Part shown: positions 43,633 to 53,500 of the stretch, one piece after another | How positions within the stretch are numbered: the stretch's first letter is position 1 | Layout of the letters: the number at the start of each line of letters is the position of its first letter | Source of the DNA: Deltaproteobacteria bacterium | GTDB taxonomy: Bacteria; Myxococcota_A; UBA796; UBA2385 | DNA length: 64,000 bases | Assembly: GCA_016792625.1 (NCBI GenBank) | Contig: JAEUKK010000104.1 | Location: 29,310 to 93,309, forward strand | Direction: 5' to 3' | The notes under the pieces: generated by a model | Told to the model about the DNA's origin: nothing | Database searches by the model: none | What the model saw: only the letters and a program-made list of their open reading frames with translations | Translations under genes and position numbers: made by a program

Positions 43633-44498
43633 TGCGCACCTCCACCACGCTGCTGCTCGCGCTGCTCGCCTCGGGCTGCGCTTACTCCGAGGACGCCCTC
43701 CAGCACTTCGATGTGCGCGGAAAGGTGCGCATCCCGAAAGACATGACCACCATCACGGTGAACGACCCCGAGACTGGCGAGGCCTACACGATCGAGAACG
43801 ACGTGCGCGCCATCGGCCCGATCTGGTTGGGCGTCTACTCCGGGGTGGATGACCGGCTGTTCGACTACCCGCACCCCGAGGTCGGGCCGGTGCTGGGCAC
43901 CGACAACCCGACGGGGAACACCTACCCCTACGGCAGCATGTCGGTCGGCCGCCCGGACTGGGGCTGCTACCAGACCATGAACTGCAAGCTCATCACCGGC
44001 CGGTACTCGTCCTACGACGACGTCATCGAGTTCTTCCGGGATGAGGTGCGCGACCCGGTCATCAACCAGCTCGGTGACGAGGTCACCAGCGGGATTGAGT
44101 ATCGCGAGCACTGCTACGAGACCGGCTACCTGACCTCGGACCAAGAGGTCGGCTTCATCGGGAACGGCGGCGGCGAGCCCTACTTCGAAGATATGGGTGA
44201 CTACTTCGAGGCCGAGACGACCATCTACCACACCCTCTGGCTTGAGGGCGCGGTGGTCTGGGGCTGGATGGACACCCCCTCGCGGACCTTCGACTTCAGC
44301 ACCTGCCAGGAAGGCGACTCGCTGGGCTGGCAGGTCTTCTACTACGACGAGCAGTACTTCACCGGGCAGGTCCCCATCGACCTGCTGAACTTCCCGAGCA
44401 AGTACATCTTCCAGGGCGATGTGGTCGTTCAAGATCCGCCCGTGATTGATGATCCCGATAAGGAATTCACGGTGGAGATCAACTTCCGCTATGAGTAA
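43632..44498 (+). CDS. Lipoprotein, second gene of the TonB operon
   Basis: A 288-residue lipoprotein (signal L-L-A-S-G-C, Cys16). The ATG shares one base with the receptor stop (TGATG), so translation is coupled. The mature part is acidic, aromatic-rich and beta-like, beginning V-R-G-K-V-R-I-P-K-D-M-T-T-I-T-V. It has about five Cys likely in disulfides. It does not show SusD helical TPR features, so it is not a SusD homologue by eye. The likely site is the outer membrane next to the receptor, inner or outer face. Confidence 0.75.
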   Translation: MRTSTTLLLALLASGCAYSEDALQHFDVRGKVRIPKDMTTITVNDPETGEAYTIENDVRAIGPIWLGVYSGVDDRLFDYPHPEVGPVLGTDNPTGNTYPYGSMSVGRPDWGCYQTMNCKLITGRYSSYDDVIEFFRDEVRDPVINQLGDEVTSGIEYREHCYETGYLTSDQEVGFIGNGGGEPYFEDMGDYFEAETTIYHTLWLEGAVVWGWMDTPSRTFDFSTCQEGDSLGWQVFYYDEQYFTGQVPIDLLNFPSKYIFQGDVVVQDPPVIDDPDKEFTVEINFRYE

Positions 44499-45621
44499 CA
44501 AACACCTCTCGATCCTCTTTGGTTTGCTCGTGGTCACTGGCTGTGATCGCGAGGGCCTCGACTACCTCCCCGTCGCCCAAGGTGATCACCCCGCGGTCGT
44601 CGACATCGGCACGCTGGGCATCATGAGCCTTGACCAGCTCGAAGAGTTCAAGGCCACCCGCTTCGCTGCCCAGTCTGCGGTCATCGTGGAGCGGGGCGGC
44701 GACGCGGTGGTCTCGCCCATCGACTGGTGCGCTGACCCCGCCCACGTCGACGCGCAGGGCAACCCCCTCTGCTTCTTCGGCCAGCTCAGCGGCTCGACCG
44801 ACGGTGTGCGGGGCGGCGCGACCTACTCCTTCCAGGTCCCGAGCGACCCGCTGAGCGACGGTGGTGACCCCATCTCCTCGGTCTGCGTCATCGTCGACCC
44901 CGAGAGCGTGTTCTGGAACCAGTCCATCGCGCCCACCGAGCGGGAAGAGACCTACGCCTTCCCCGACTTCCCCAACGATGATGGTGACCTCGACCTCTTC
45001 GTGGGCATGACCAGCTACTACACCGGCTCGCCGGGCGTCGAGCTGGGTGACTTCAAGGGCTTCTACACCGACTCGCTCGGGCGCCAGCTCGAGATCGAGT
45101 ACGGCGAGTGCATCCAGGCCTCGGGTACCCGCCGCGGCTTCAACGCGGCGCACGCCGGCCGCGCGGCCGCGGAGTTCTGCGCCATCGAGATCGGCAGCCG
45201 CTACGGCGTGCCCTTCACGGTGGTGCTCGACACCTTCTCGGTGCCGCTCGACGACGGTGTGCTCTCCTATGGCACGCTGGTGGTCGAGGGTGACTGCCGG
45301 GGCGTCGTCGACGAGTGCACCGTGCGCGGCGAGTCGCTCGAGCCGACCGTCGACACCCCGGTGGCCCGGGACTGCACGCCCGAGCTCGAAGAGGCCTCCT
45401 GCTCGGCCCGCATGCAGGACTTCTGCTGCCTGCACCCCACGATGTGCTGGGATGAGCAGGCCCCTGAAGACGCCTGCGACACCTTCAACGAGGTGTGGGA
45501 CCCGAACAACGAGGGCATTGAGAAGGCCCGGGACAACTACTGCAACCTGGGCATCACCACCGCCGCCGGGGACGAGCTCGAGCCGAGCCCTGAGCTCTGC
45601 TGCGCGGCCTACGAGGGCTGA
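44491..45621 (+). CDS. Cys-rich lipoprotein, third gene of the TonB operon
   Basis: A 376-residue lipoprotein (signal V-V-T-G-C, Cys18). It overlaps the previous gene by eight bases. The body is acidic and beta-rich. The last 90 residues carry a dense set of Cys (D-C-T-P-E-L, A-S-C-S-A-R-M, F-C-C-L-H-P, M-C-W-D-E, D-A-C-D-T-F, L-C-C-A-A-Y), suggesting a compact disulfide module for binding or protection. No family recognised. Coupling implies fixed stoichiometry with the receptor and first lipoprotein. Confidence 0.75.
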   Translation: MSNKHLSILFGLLVVTGCDREGLDYLPVAQGDHPAVVDIGTLGIMSLDQLEEFKATRFAAQSAVIVERGGDAVVSPIDWCADPAHVDAQGNPLCFFGQLSGSTDGVRGGATYSFQVPSDPLSDGGDPISSVCVIVDPESVFWNQSIAPTEREETYAFPDFPNDDGDLDLFVGMTSYYTGSPGVELGDFKGFYTDSLGRQLEIEYGECIQASGTRRGFNAAHAGRAAAEFCAIEIGSRYGVPFTVVLDTFSVPLDDGVLSYGTLVVEGDCRGVVDECTVRGESLEPTVDTPVARDCTPELEEASCSARMQDFCCLHPTMCWDEQAPEDACDTFNEVWDPNNEGIEKARDNYCNLGITTAAGDELEPSPELCCAAYEG

Positions 45622-45686
45622 CCCGACCGGCCCGGGCGCGGTGACCGCCGCAGAGCGGTCGCCGGGCAGGGCAGAAGCTCCCGAGT

Positions 45687-45723
45687 GAGGGGTGGGCGCA
45701 GTCGCCCGCCCCTCCGTCGTTTT
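45687..45723 (+). terminator. Intrinsic terminator of the TonB operon
   Basis: GAGGGGTGGGCG (45687-45698) pairs with CGCCCGCCCCTC (45703-45714), 12 bp with one T-G wobble and a 4-nt loop, followed by CGTCGTTTTG. It stands 66 bp after the last lipoprotein stop, facing the convergent HTTM gene. Confidence 0.85.
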
Positions 45724-45740
45724 GGGATCAGCGGCGCGGC

Positions 45741-46703
45741 TCAGGCCGGCCGGGTCGGGCTCCACCGACGGAGCCAGCGGCCCCACTCCTCCCCCGACCA
45801 GAGGCAGGGGTAGAGGCTCATCGAGATGAGGCTGAAGGGGCCGAGCTCCATCGTGATCAGCAGGCCGATGTGCAGGGCGAGGCCAAAAGTGGCCATCCAG
45901 GCCCGCAGATCGAGCCGGTTCGCCACTGCGCGCAGGCGGCCGGGCCGCGTACGGGTCGCCCGCCACCACAGCAGCAGGGGGAGCGCGGCGAAGCCGACCT
46001 CCCACATCCAGCTCAGGGCGGTCGCGGCTTGGATCAGCGGCGCCACGGCGGCGACCTCGGCGGTCAGGTCCCACCGGGCCCAGCTCGGGGAGAGCAGGGC
46101 GCGCTGCACGGCGGCGTAGTCCCCCCAGGGGAACCACTCGGCCCCCACCTTCTGCATGCCGGTGCCGGCGTACATCAGCACCAGCTGGCCGATCACCAGC
46201 CACCGCACCCAGCCGGCGACCGGCGCGGGGTTCACCCAGCTGCGGCTGCGCAGCCAGCAGCGCAGCGAGAGGCTCTGGTCGCTCGGCGCCAGCACCAGCA
46301 GCCAGAGCGCGTTGCTGATGAGGCGGTCATGGCCGCCGCCGGTGCGCGGGTGCAGTGAGAACAGCGCCAAGAGGGCCTGCAGCGCGACGAAGGCGCTCAG
46401 GCGGCCACCGAGGCCAAGCGTCAGGCCCAGGCCGCCCGCGGCCGCCGCCGCCATCAAGCCGGACACCGCAGCCGGGGTGGGCGCGCCCACAGCCCGGGCC
46501 AGCCACTGCCGCGGCGCGAGGTCGCGCAGGCCCCCGTCGGCCGGGTCGAGCCAGACCGGGCTGACGCTGTCGGTCCAGAGCATCGCGCCCAACATGCCCA
46601 AAATGGTGATTCCGACGCCAATCCGGGTGAGCGCGAGGGCGTGGGCCGGCTCTTGGACCCGCAAGGCGGCGGCGGCGCGGGCGGGCCAGCGCTGCGGGCT
46701 CAC
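45741..46703 (-). CDS. HTTM-domain membrane protein, vitamin K gamma-carboxylase-like
   Basis: A 320-residue polytopic protein with about seven to eight hydrophobic segments. A-L-T-R-I-G-V-G-I starts the HTTM domain. L-H-P-R-T-G-G-G-H-D-R-L-I-S-N-A-L and Y-A-G-T-G-M-Q-K-V-G-A-E-W-F-P-W-G-D-Y-A-A-V are the conserved signatures of bacterial HTTM/VKGC-like proteins, where the second normally reads Y-x-x-A-x-x-x-K. Bacterial members are of mostly unknown function. The GTG start overlaps the stop of the partner gene (GTGA). Confidence 0.88.
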   Translation of the reverse strand: MSPQRWPARAAAALRVQEPAHALALTRIGVGITILGMLGAMLWTDSVSPVWLDPADGGLRDLAPRQWLARAVGAPTPAAVSGLMAAAAAGGLGLTLGLGGRLSAFVALQALLALFSLHPRTGGGHDRLISNALWLLVLAPSDQSLSLRCWLRSRSWVNPAPVAGWVRWLVIGQLVLMYAGTGMQKVGAEWFPWGDYAAVQRALLSPSWARWDLTAEVAAVAPLIQAATALSWMWEVGFAALPLLLWWRATRTRPGRLRAVANRLDLRAWMATFGLALHIGLLITMELGPFSLISMSLYPCLWSGEEWGRWLRRWSPTRPA

Positions 46704-47440
46704 TCCTCCTCCCCCGGATCGTCGGCGGGCGCCCCGGCGCGGGCCGCGCAGTCGAGGGCTGCGTAGCTCCGCTCTTCGGGCCAGTAGGGCTGATCGACCA
46801 CCAGCGCGCCGGTCTCGGCGAGCTTCGCTGGGCTGGGGATCTGCAGCCGCTGCATCTGCACCCGCATGCCCTCGCCCGCCTCGGGCTCAGCTTTGCGCAG
46901 GCAGGCGAGCCACTCGACCAGCGCGACATAGGACGGCCTGCCGGTCTTGCTCACGAAGAGGTTGGTGTAGGCCCGCATGCGCTCGGCCCGCAGCGTGCGC
47001 CCGCGCCATTGGTGCGCAGGGTCCAGCGCGATGTAGAGCGGCTCCAGTACGCCATTCCGGCGCTCCCACACCTCGAGCCGCGCGGTGCGGTCGCTCACCT
47101 GGCTGAACATGCGCCAGCTCTGGCGCGCGCCGCTGAGGCGGCGGTAGGGCTCCATCGGCTTGCTCAGCAGGTTGCGGGCGGCGATCGCGCGGTTCGCGAC
47201 CCGGGCCACGCCCCGCGCCGCCTGCTCGTGGCTCAGCTCGACCCCCGCCGCCGCGAGCATCCCGCGCCATGCGGCCAGCGTGCGCTTGGCGCCGCGTTTG
47301 CTCAGCTCCTCGACGCTCAGGCGGCTGGGCGGGCTCGGGATGGCCGGGATGGCCACCGCCCAGACGTGCGCGGCGACAAAAGCCAAGCGCAGCCAGTCGC
47401 GTGGGCGGAGGGGGGCGCGGGCCGGCGGTGGAGCAGACAC
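46700..47440 (-). CDS. Membrane-anchored partner of the HTTM protein
   Basis: A 246-residue protein with one N-terminal hydrophobic segment (about 16-34) and a soluble domain. S-W-R-M-F-S-Q-V is the W-x-M-F motif seen in the C-terminal domain that follows HTTM regions in single-chain homologues; here it is on a separate, translationally coupled gene. R-A-Y-T-N-L-F-V and an Asp/Glu-rich end complete it. Presumably it forms a complex with the HTTM protein outside the cytoplasm. GTG start without a clear ribosome binding site. Confidence 0.72.
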   Translation of the reverse strand: MSAPPPARAPLRPRDWLRLAFVAAHVWAVAIPAIPSPPSRLSVEELSKRGAKRTLAAWRGMLAAAGVELSHEQAARGVARVANRAIAARNLLSKPMEPYRRLSGARQSWRMFSQVSDRTARLEVWERRNGVLEPLYIALDPAHQWRGRTLRAERMRAYTNLFVSKTGRPSYVALVEWLACLRKAEPEAGEGMRVQMQRLQIPSPAKLAETGALVVDQPYWPEERSYAALDCAARAGAPADDPGEEE

Positions 47441-47499
47441 GCGCCGGCCTATCGTGGCCGATCCCCGGCATCACCCACAGGACGCGCGCGCCGCGGCCC

Positions 47500-48909
47500 T
47501 CAGCGGGCGGCGGGGGGCAGCTCGACGAGCACCCTCGCGCCCTGGCGCTCGACCACCAGCAGCGCGCCGCCTTCAAGGCCACCCAGGCGCCGGGCGAGCT
47601 CTTTGGCGCTGCGCAGCGGGGCGCCGTTGACCTCGACGAGGCGGTCACCCGGCTGGAGATAGCCGGCCAGCGGGCTGTTTCGTGCGATCCCGCTCACCCG
47701 CGGGCCGCCCTCATCTTCAGCGCTGAGGCGCAGGCCGAGGGTGGGCAGCTCTTCGACCGTGGGCGGCCGGCGCTCACCCCCTCCGCCGCGGCCGGGCAGG
47801 AAGGCGCCGCTCTGCAGGTCTTCTTCGTCGGGGCGTTCGGCGAGGGTGACCTTCAGCTCGGTCTTCTCGCCGTCGCGCAGCACTTCGAGGCGCAGCTGCT
47901 CGCCGGGCTTGCGGGCGCCGATGGCCCGAATCAGCCCGTCGGTGGTCGAGGCCGCCGCGCCGTCCAGGGCCACGATCACGTCGCCCGGCTCGAGCCCCGC
48001 CTCGGCCGCCGGCGTGCCCGGGTAGACCGTGCCCACCACCGCCGCTTGGTCGGCCTCGACCGCGAGCCGCTCCTTGAGGCTCGGGCTCAGCGGGGTCAGG
48101 CCGACCCCCATCCACCCGCGGGCCACGCGGCCGTCGGCGCGCAGGGCCTCGATCACGCCCCGCACGACGTTGCTGGGCACAGAGAAGCCGATGCCCTGGC
48201 CGCGCGGGTTGATGGCGGTGTTCACCCCGACCACCTCACCGTCGAGGTTGAACAGCGGGCCGCCCGAGTTCCCCGGGTTGATGCTCGCGTCGGTCTGGAT
48301 GAAGTCGTCGTAGGGCCCCGCCCCGATGTCGCGGCTCTTCGCCGAGATGATGCCGGCGGTGACGCTGTGATCGAGGCCAAAGGGCGCGCCGATCGCCACC
48401 ACCCAGTCGCCGACCCGCGCCTTGTCGCTGTCGCCCAGGGTCACGAAGGGCACGGTCTGGCCTTTGGGCAGCTCGACCTTCACCAGCGCCAGATCGGTGC
48501 GGGGGTCGGCGCCGACCACCGTGCCGGGCAGCGCGGCCCCGCCCTCGAGGTTGACCGTCACGCTGCGGGCGCCGTCGATGACGTGGTTGTTGGTGACCAG
48601 GTAGCCGTCGGCCGAGACGAAGAAGCCCGAGCCGGCCCCCTGGCGTAGCGCCTCGGGCAGGCCCGGCGCTGACCAGCCCCCGAGCTGGGCCTGCGCGCCT
48701 TGGGTCACCCGCAGGTTGACCACGGCGGGCCCGAGCTCGTCGACCAGGGGCGCGAGGCTGCGGCTCGGGTCGTAGGTCAGCGGCGCCGCGGGGGCGCTGG
48801 TCTCGGCCCCCTTCGCGGCCACCGCCGGGTTGAGCTGGGGGAGGAGGAGCAGCGCGCCGGCGCTCATGCCGGCGCCCAGGGCGAAGGGCAGCAGCGCGTG
48901 GACCTTCAT
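47500..48909 (-). CDS. HtrA/DegP-type periplasmic serine protease
   Basis: A 469-residue protease-chaperone. An N-terminal hydrophobic anchor or signal (about 6-30) leads to a trypsin-like domain with His109 (T-N-N-H-V-I), Asp139 (R-T-D-L-A-L) and Ser215 (G-N-S-G-G-P). Two PDZ domains follow (about 290-370 and 400-469; R-G-W-M-G-V-G-L-T-P, and P-G-D-R-L-V-E-V-N-G), with a Gly/Arg linker between. It degrades or refolds envelope proteins under stress. It follows the RND/TolC operon by 126 bp on the same strand, so it may be co-expressed. Start: ATG with GAGGA upstream. Confidence 0.94.
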   Translation of the reverse strand: MKVHALLPFALGAGMSAGALLLLPQLNPAVAAKGAETSAPAAPLTYDPSRSLAPLVDELGPAVVNLRVTQGAQAQLGGWSAPGLPEALRQGAGSGFFVSADGYLVTNNHVIDGARSVTVNLEGGAALPGTVVGADPRTDLALVKVELPKGQTVPFVTLGDSDKARVGDWVVAIGAPFGLDHSVTAGIISAKSRDIGAGPYDDFIQTDASINPGNSGGPLFNLDGEVVGVNTAINPRGQGIGFSVPSNVVRGVIEALRADGRVARGWMGVGLTPLSPSLKERLAVEADQAAVVGTVYPGTPAAEAGLEPGDVIVALDGAAASTTDGLIRAIGARKPGEQLRLEVLRDGEKTELKVTLAERPDEEDLQSGAFLPGRGGGGERRPPTVEELPTLGLRLSAEDEGGPRVSGIARNSPLAGYLQPGDRLVEVNGAPLRSAKELARRLGGLEGGALLVVERQGARVLVELPPAAR

Positions 48910-49035
48910 CGGGACGTCCTCGGGGCGGACCGCGGGGTCGGGCCCCGCGGGGTGCGGTGGAGGCGGCGGCGGCCGCCGGCGGGGGCGCGACACCTGGGCC
49001 GCGCGGCGCCTTCCCTTGCGCCCCGATCCGCGGAC

Positions 49036-50541
49036 CTACAAGCTCCCCTTGAGGCGCTCGAGCTCGATGATCGCGACGAGGTGGTCCGAGCGGGCCTGCT
49101 GCAGGGCGATCTTGGCGTTGTCGACGTTCTTGATGGCGGTGAGCACGTTCTGCTGCACCGTCCGGCCGGTGGACTGCAGGGCGCGCTCGGCGTCCAGCGT
49201 TTCCTCGGCGAAGCGCAGGTTGGCCTCGGCCAGGGCCACCCGGGCCCGTCCGGCGCGCAGCGTGTCCACCTGGGCGCGGACCTGCTGCTCCACGCTCCGC
49301 GCGAGGGCCTGCTCGTCGAGCTTGAGGCGCTGCAGCGCCGCGCCGCGCTGGTCGAGGCCGCCGCGGGCCGCCCGGTTGCCCATCGGCACGCTCAGGTTTG
49401 CGCCGATGCTCCAGCTGCGCTGCTCGCCGTCGAAGATGCTCGCCGCGGTCACCGCGCTGTTGGTCGGGTCGGTGTCGGTGCCGACCTCGAAGCCGGCCAG
49501 CCCGTAGCTGGCCGTGGCGTCGAGCTGCGGCAGCATGCGGTGCCGGGCGTCGCCGAGGTCCTGCTCGGCGTTGTCGACGCGCAGCCGCAGCGCCTGCAGG
49601 CTCGGGTTCTGGGCCATCGCCGCCCGCACCGCCGCCTCGGCGTCGATCGGCAGATCGAGCACCTCGGCGGGCGGGGTGGTGGCCTCGAGCCCCTCGCCGG
49701 GCTGCCCGCCGACCAGCAGCTGCAGGGCGTCGCTGGCCTGGCGCTCGGCGACCCCGGCGTCCATCAGGGCGCTCTCGGCCTGGACCACCGCGGCGGCCAC
49801 CCGCGCCCGCTCCAGCGGGGCCAAGGAGCCCTCAACCACCTTGGCCTCCACCACCCGCTGCTCTTCGCGGGCGACCTCGAGCGAGGCCCGGGCCAGGGCG
49901 TGGAGCTGGGTCGCCCGGTGCAGCGCCCAGTAGGCCTTCGCGGTGTCGGACAGGGTCTGCTGCCGCACCCGGGCCCGCTCGGCCTCGGCCTGGGTCTCGG
50001 CGCTGCGCGCGCTGCGCACCGCCGAGAGGTTGGTCGCCATCCGGAAGCCCTCAAGCAGCGGCTGGGTGACCGTCGCGGTCAGGCGGCTGCTGAACAGCTC
50101 ATCTTCGTTCAAGAAGCCGAGCTGGCGCACCTGCTCGAGGCGCTCGGTGTTGTCGGCCGAGTACAAGGTCTTGTTCTGGCTGTTGCTCCAGTTGAGGGCC
50201 GTGGTGGTGCCGGTGGCGAAGTACTTGTTAACGCCCAGGTTCCATGCGCCGCTGCGGTTCTCGGTCGTGGTTGGGAAGCCGAAGGTCAGCCCCTGCTCAA
50301 GGGCCGAGGCGCGGCTGAGGCTGGCGGTCAAGTTCGGGTCGAAGACCCCCTTGGCGGCGAGCAGCGCGCCTTGGGCGCTGCGCAGGTCTTGGTCGGCGCC
50401 CAGCAGGGCCGGGTTGCGCTCCATCGCCAGCTTGAGCGCGTCCTCGTAGGCGATCGGCGCGGCGGCGGCGGGCCCCGTGGCCAAGAGCAGGCCGAGCAGG
50501 GGCGCGCGCAGGCGCAGGGTGGGGCGGCGAGAGGCGGTCAT
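49036..50541 (-). CDS. TolC-family outer-membrane efflux protein
   Basis: A 501-residue protein with signal peptide (A-A-A-A-P). Two internally similar halves of long amphipathic helices: L-K-L-A-M-E-R-N-P-A-L, L-E-V-A-R-E-E-Q-R-V-V-E-A-K-V-V-E-G, then A-M-A-Q-N-P-S-L-Q-A-L-R, and V-A-L-A-E-A-N-L-R-F-A-E-E-T-L. This is the OEP trimer channel that completes tripartite RND pumps. It is the fourth gene of the export operon, 47 bp after the second RND gene. Confidence 0.93.
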   Translation of the reverse strand: MTASRRPTLRLRAPLLGLLLATGPAAAAPIAYEDALKLAMERNPALLGADQDLRSAQGALLAAKGVFDPNLTASLSRASALEQGLTFGFPTTTENRSGAWNLGVNKYFATGTTTALNWSNSQNKTLYSADNTERLEQVRQLGFLNEDELFSSRLTATVTQPLLEGFRMATNLSAVRSARSAETQAEAERARVRQQTLSDTAKAYWALHRATQLHALARASLEVAREEQRVVEAKVVEGSLAPLERARVAAAVVQAESALMDAGVAERQASDALQLLVGGQPGEGLEATTPPAEVLDLPIDAEAAVRAAMAQNPSLQALRLRVDNAEQDLGDARHRMLPQLDATASYGLAGFEVGTDTDPTNSAVTAASIFDGEQRSWSIGANLSVPMGNRAARGGLDQRGAALQRLKLDEQALARSVEQQVRAQVDTLRAGRARVALAEANLRFAEETLDAERALQSTGRTVQQNVLTAIKNVDNAKIALQQARSDHLVAIIELERLKGSL

Positions 50542-50587
50542 ACAGTCCTCGGGCGCAGGGCCTCGGGCGGGGAGCTGCGGGCGTGGG

Positions 50588-53500
50588 TCAGCGCGCGGCG
50601 GCGGCGGCGGGGCGCGCGGCGATCCAGGCCAGCCAGCGGCCGGCGGTCGCGCGGATGTCGTCCAGCACGGTGTAGAGGAAGGGGACCAGGAACAAGGTCA
50701 GCACGGTGCCGGTGACCATGCCGCCGGCGACCACCCGCCCGAGCGGCGCGTAGGGGATGCCGACGAAGGTGCTGTCGCCCAAGGCCATCGGCATGAGCCC
50801 GATGATCGTGGTCAGCGCGGTCATCAGGATGGGGCGCAGGCGGCGGCCGCCGGCCTCGACCAGCGCGTCGACCCGGCTCATGCCCTCGGCCCGCAGCCGG
50901 GTGACCAGATCGATGAGCACGATGCCGTTGTTGACCACGACGCCGATGAGGATGACCAAGCCCACGCCGGCCATCAGATCGAGCGGGGTGCCGGTCAGGT
51001 AGAGCGTCCAGTACACGCCGAGCAGCGCCATGGGGATGCTCGTGATGATCGAGAAGGGCAGCAAGAAGCTCTCGAAGAGCACGCCCATGATCAAGAAGAC
51101 GAAGACGATCGACAGCAGCAGCGCGAGGTTGCGGGCCTGGTCGTCCTCCATCGAGCCAAAGGCGCGGCCGTCGAGGGTCCAGTCGTAGCCACGGGGCAGG
51201 TCGAGGCCCTGCAGGGCGCCGGCGATGGCGGTCTGCACCTCACCCGGCTCGGTGCCCGGCTTCAGCTCGACCGTGATCGGGTAGCTCGTGATGCGGTCTT
51301 CGCGGCGGATGGTGCCGAGGCCGGGCGCCACCTCGGGCTGGACCACGGTGCGCAGGGGCTGGCTGGCCCCGGTGGCCGGGCTCCACAGGGGGAAGTCGAG
51401 CAGCCGGTCGATGTCTTGGCGGTCCTCGTAGCGGAAGCGGGCGACCACATCGACCTCTTTGTCGGCCTCGTGGTAGCGCGGCAGCAGCGTGCCCCGCAGC
51501 GCGAAGCCGACGGTCTGGCCGACGCTCCGGGCGTCGAGGCCCCCGCGGGCCAGCGCGTCGCGGTCGGCGCGCAGGCGCAGCTCCTCGCCGCCGCCCTCTT
51601 CTTGGTCATTGGTCGCCCCGACCACCCCGGGCACACCCTTGAGCCGGCGCCGCACCTCGAGGCCCAGCGTCTCGAGGGTGCCCACGTCCTCGCCGCTCAG
51701 GGTGACCGTGATGGTGGTGTTCTCGTTGCCGCTGCCCTGCGACCAGCCGATGCCCGCGTCGACGCCGGCGATCTTGGGCAGCTCGGCGCGGGCCTGCTCG
51801 AGCACCAGCGTGCGGTCGAGCTGGCCCTCGGCGGGCTCTTCGTCGAGGTACACGTAGATCCGGCCAAAACTGCTCGTCGCGTCGAGCTCGGCCCGGTGGG
51901 TGCGGACGCCCCAGCTCTCGTCATGGGCGTCGACCCACTGCTCATAGGTCTCGATCACCTTGAGGCGCTCGGCGTAGGTGAACTCGAGCGGAACGTCGAG
52001 GCGCACCACGAAGTCGCCGATGTTGCCGTCTGCGCTCTCTTCGCAGCTCACCGACTGGGCGGGCAGCACCAGCGTGAGGAAGAGCATCCCCACCACGGCG
52101 AGCAGGGTGTCAGTGCGGTGGGTGAGCGCCCGGCGCAGGCCGTTTTGGTAGCGGCGCTCGAGCCAAGCGACCCAGGCGGGCGCCGGGGGCAGGGTGGTCC
52201 CTGCCTTGTCCTTGAGGAAGGTGGTGGCCAGGGGGGTGTAGAGCAGCGCCACCACCAGCGAGGCGCCGAGCGCCCACACCACGGGCATGCCGAGCTCGCC
52301 CATAAAGAAGGAGAAGTCGGCGTCCTGCGACATGAGGATGATCGGCAGGAAGACGACCATCGTCGTCAGGGTGCTCAGCGTGATGGCGAGGTTGACCTCA
52401 GAGGCCCCGTCGACCGCGGCGGCGGCGAGGCTCTCCCCCCGCTGGCGGCGCTCGTAGATGGCCTCGACCACGACGATCGCGTTGTCCACCACCATGCCGA
52501 CCGCGAGCATCAGGCCCATGAGCGTCAGCAGGTTCAGCGTGTGCCCGGTGAAGTAGAGCGCGCTGACGGTCATCAGCAGCGTGACCGGGATGCAGGCGGC
52601 GATGAGCAAGGTCAGCCGCCACTCGCGCAGGAACACGAAGAGCACGACCACCGCGCAGAGCCCGCCGATGAGCGTGCTCGACAGCAGCTCGTTGAGCGAG
52701 TCGGTGATCATGTCGGCCTGCGAGAAGAACTTGACGAAGGTGGCGCCCTGCGCGCGCGGATCGGCCTCCAGCTCGGCCATCACCGCTTCGGCCTGCTCGG
52801 CCACCTCGACCGTGTTCGCGTCGGACTCCTTCTTGATGGCGATCGCCGCGCCGTCCTTCCCGTTGATATGATTGATGTCGGGTGACGGGTCGGGGCGGTA
52901 GGTGATGTCGGCGATGTCGCCGAGGCGCACGCCGGGCTTGACCGGGTAGGCGCGCAGGGTCTCGACGTCCTCCCAGCGGGCGAGGCTGCGGACATAGGCG
53001 ACGCGGCCTTCATCCACGACCCGGCCGCTGGCCATCTGGAAGTTGTCCTGGCCCAAGCGCCCGAGCACCTCGCCCAGGTTGACCCCGTGGGCGGCCAGCT
53101 GGTCGAGGCGGAACTCGATGAAGATGCGCCGCTCGGTCACGCCCCAGAACTCGACCTGACCGACCCCGGGCACGCGCTCCAGCCGCTTGGCCACGACCTC
53201 GCTGACCAGCTTGTGGTCGTCCTCGACCGCGTCGGGGATGCTGATGCCGGCCCAGATGATCGGCTCGTCGGCCGGGTCCCACTTCCAGATGTTGTAGCGC
53301 TCGACGTCCTCGGGCAGCTCGGGCATGGCCCGCTCGAGGCGGTCGACCAGCGCGTTGTAGGCGACGTCCATCGAGATGCTGCGGTGGAACTCGAGGCTCA
53401 GGCTCGCGCTGCCCGCCCGGGCCCGCGCGCCCATCGACTTGATCCCGGGCGCGGTGCTGACCTGCTCTTGCAGCGGCTGGATGATGTTCGCGTCGTTCTC

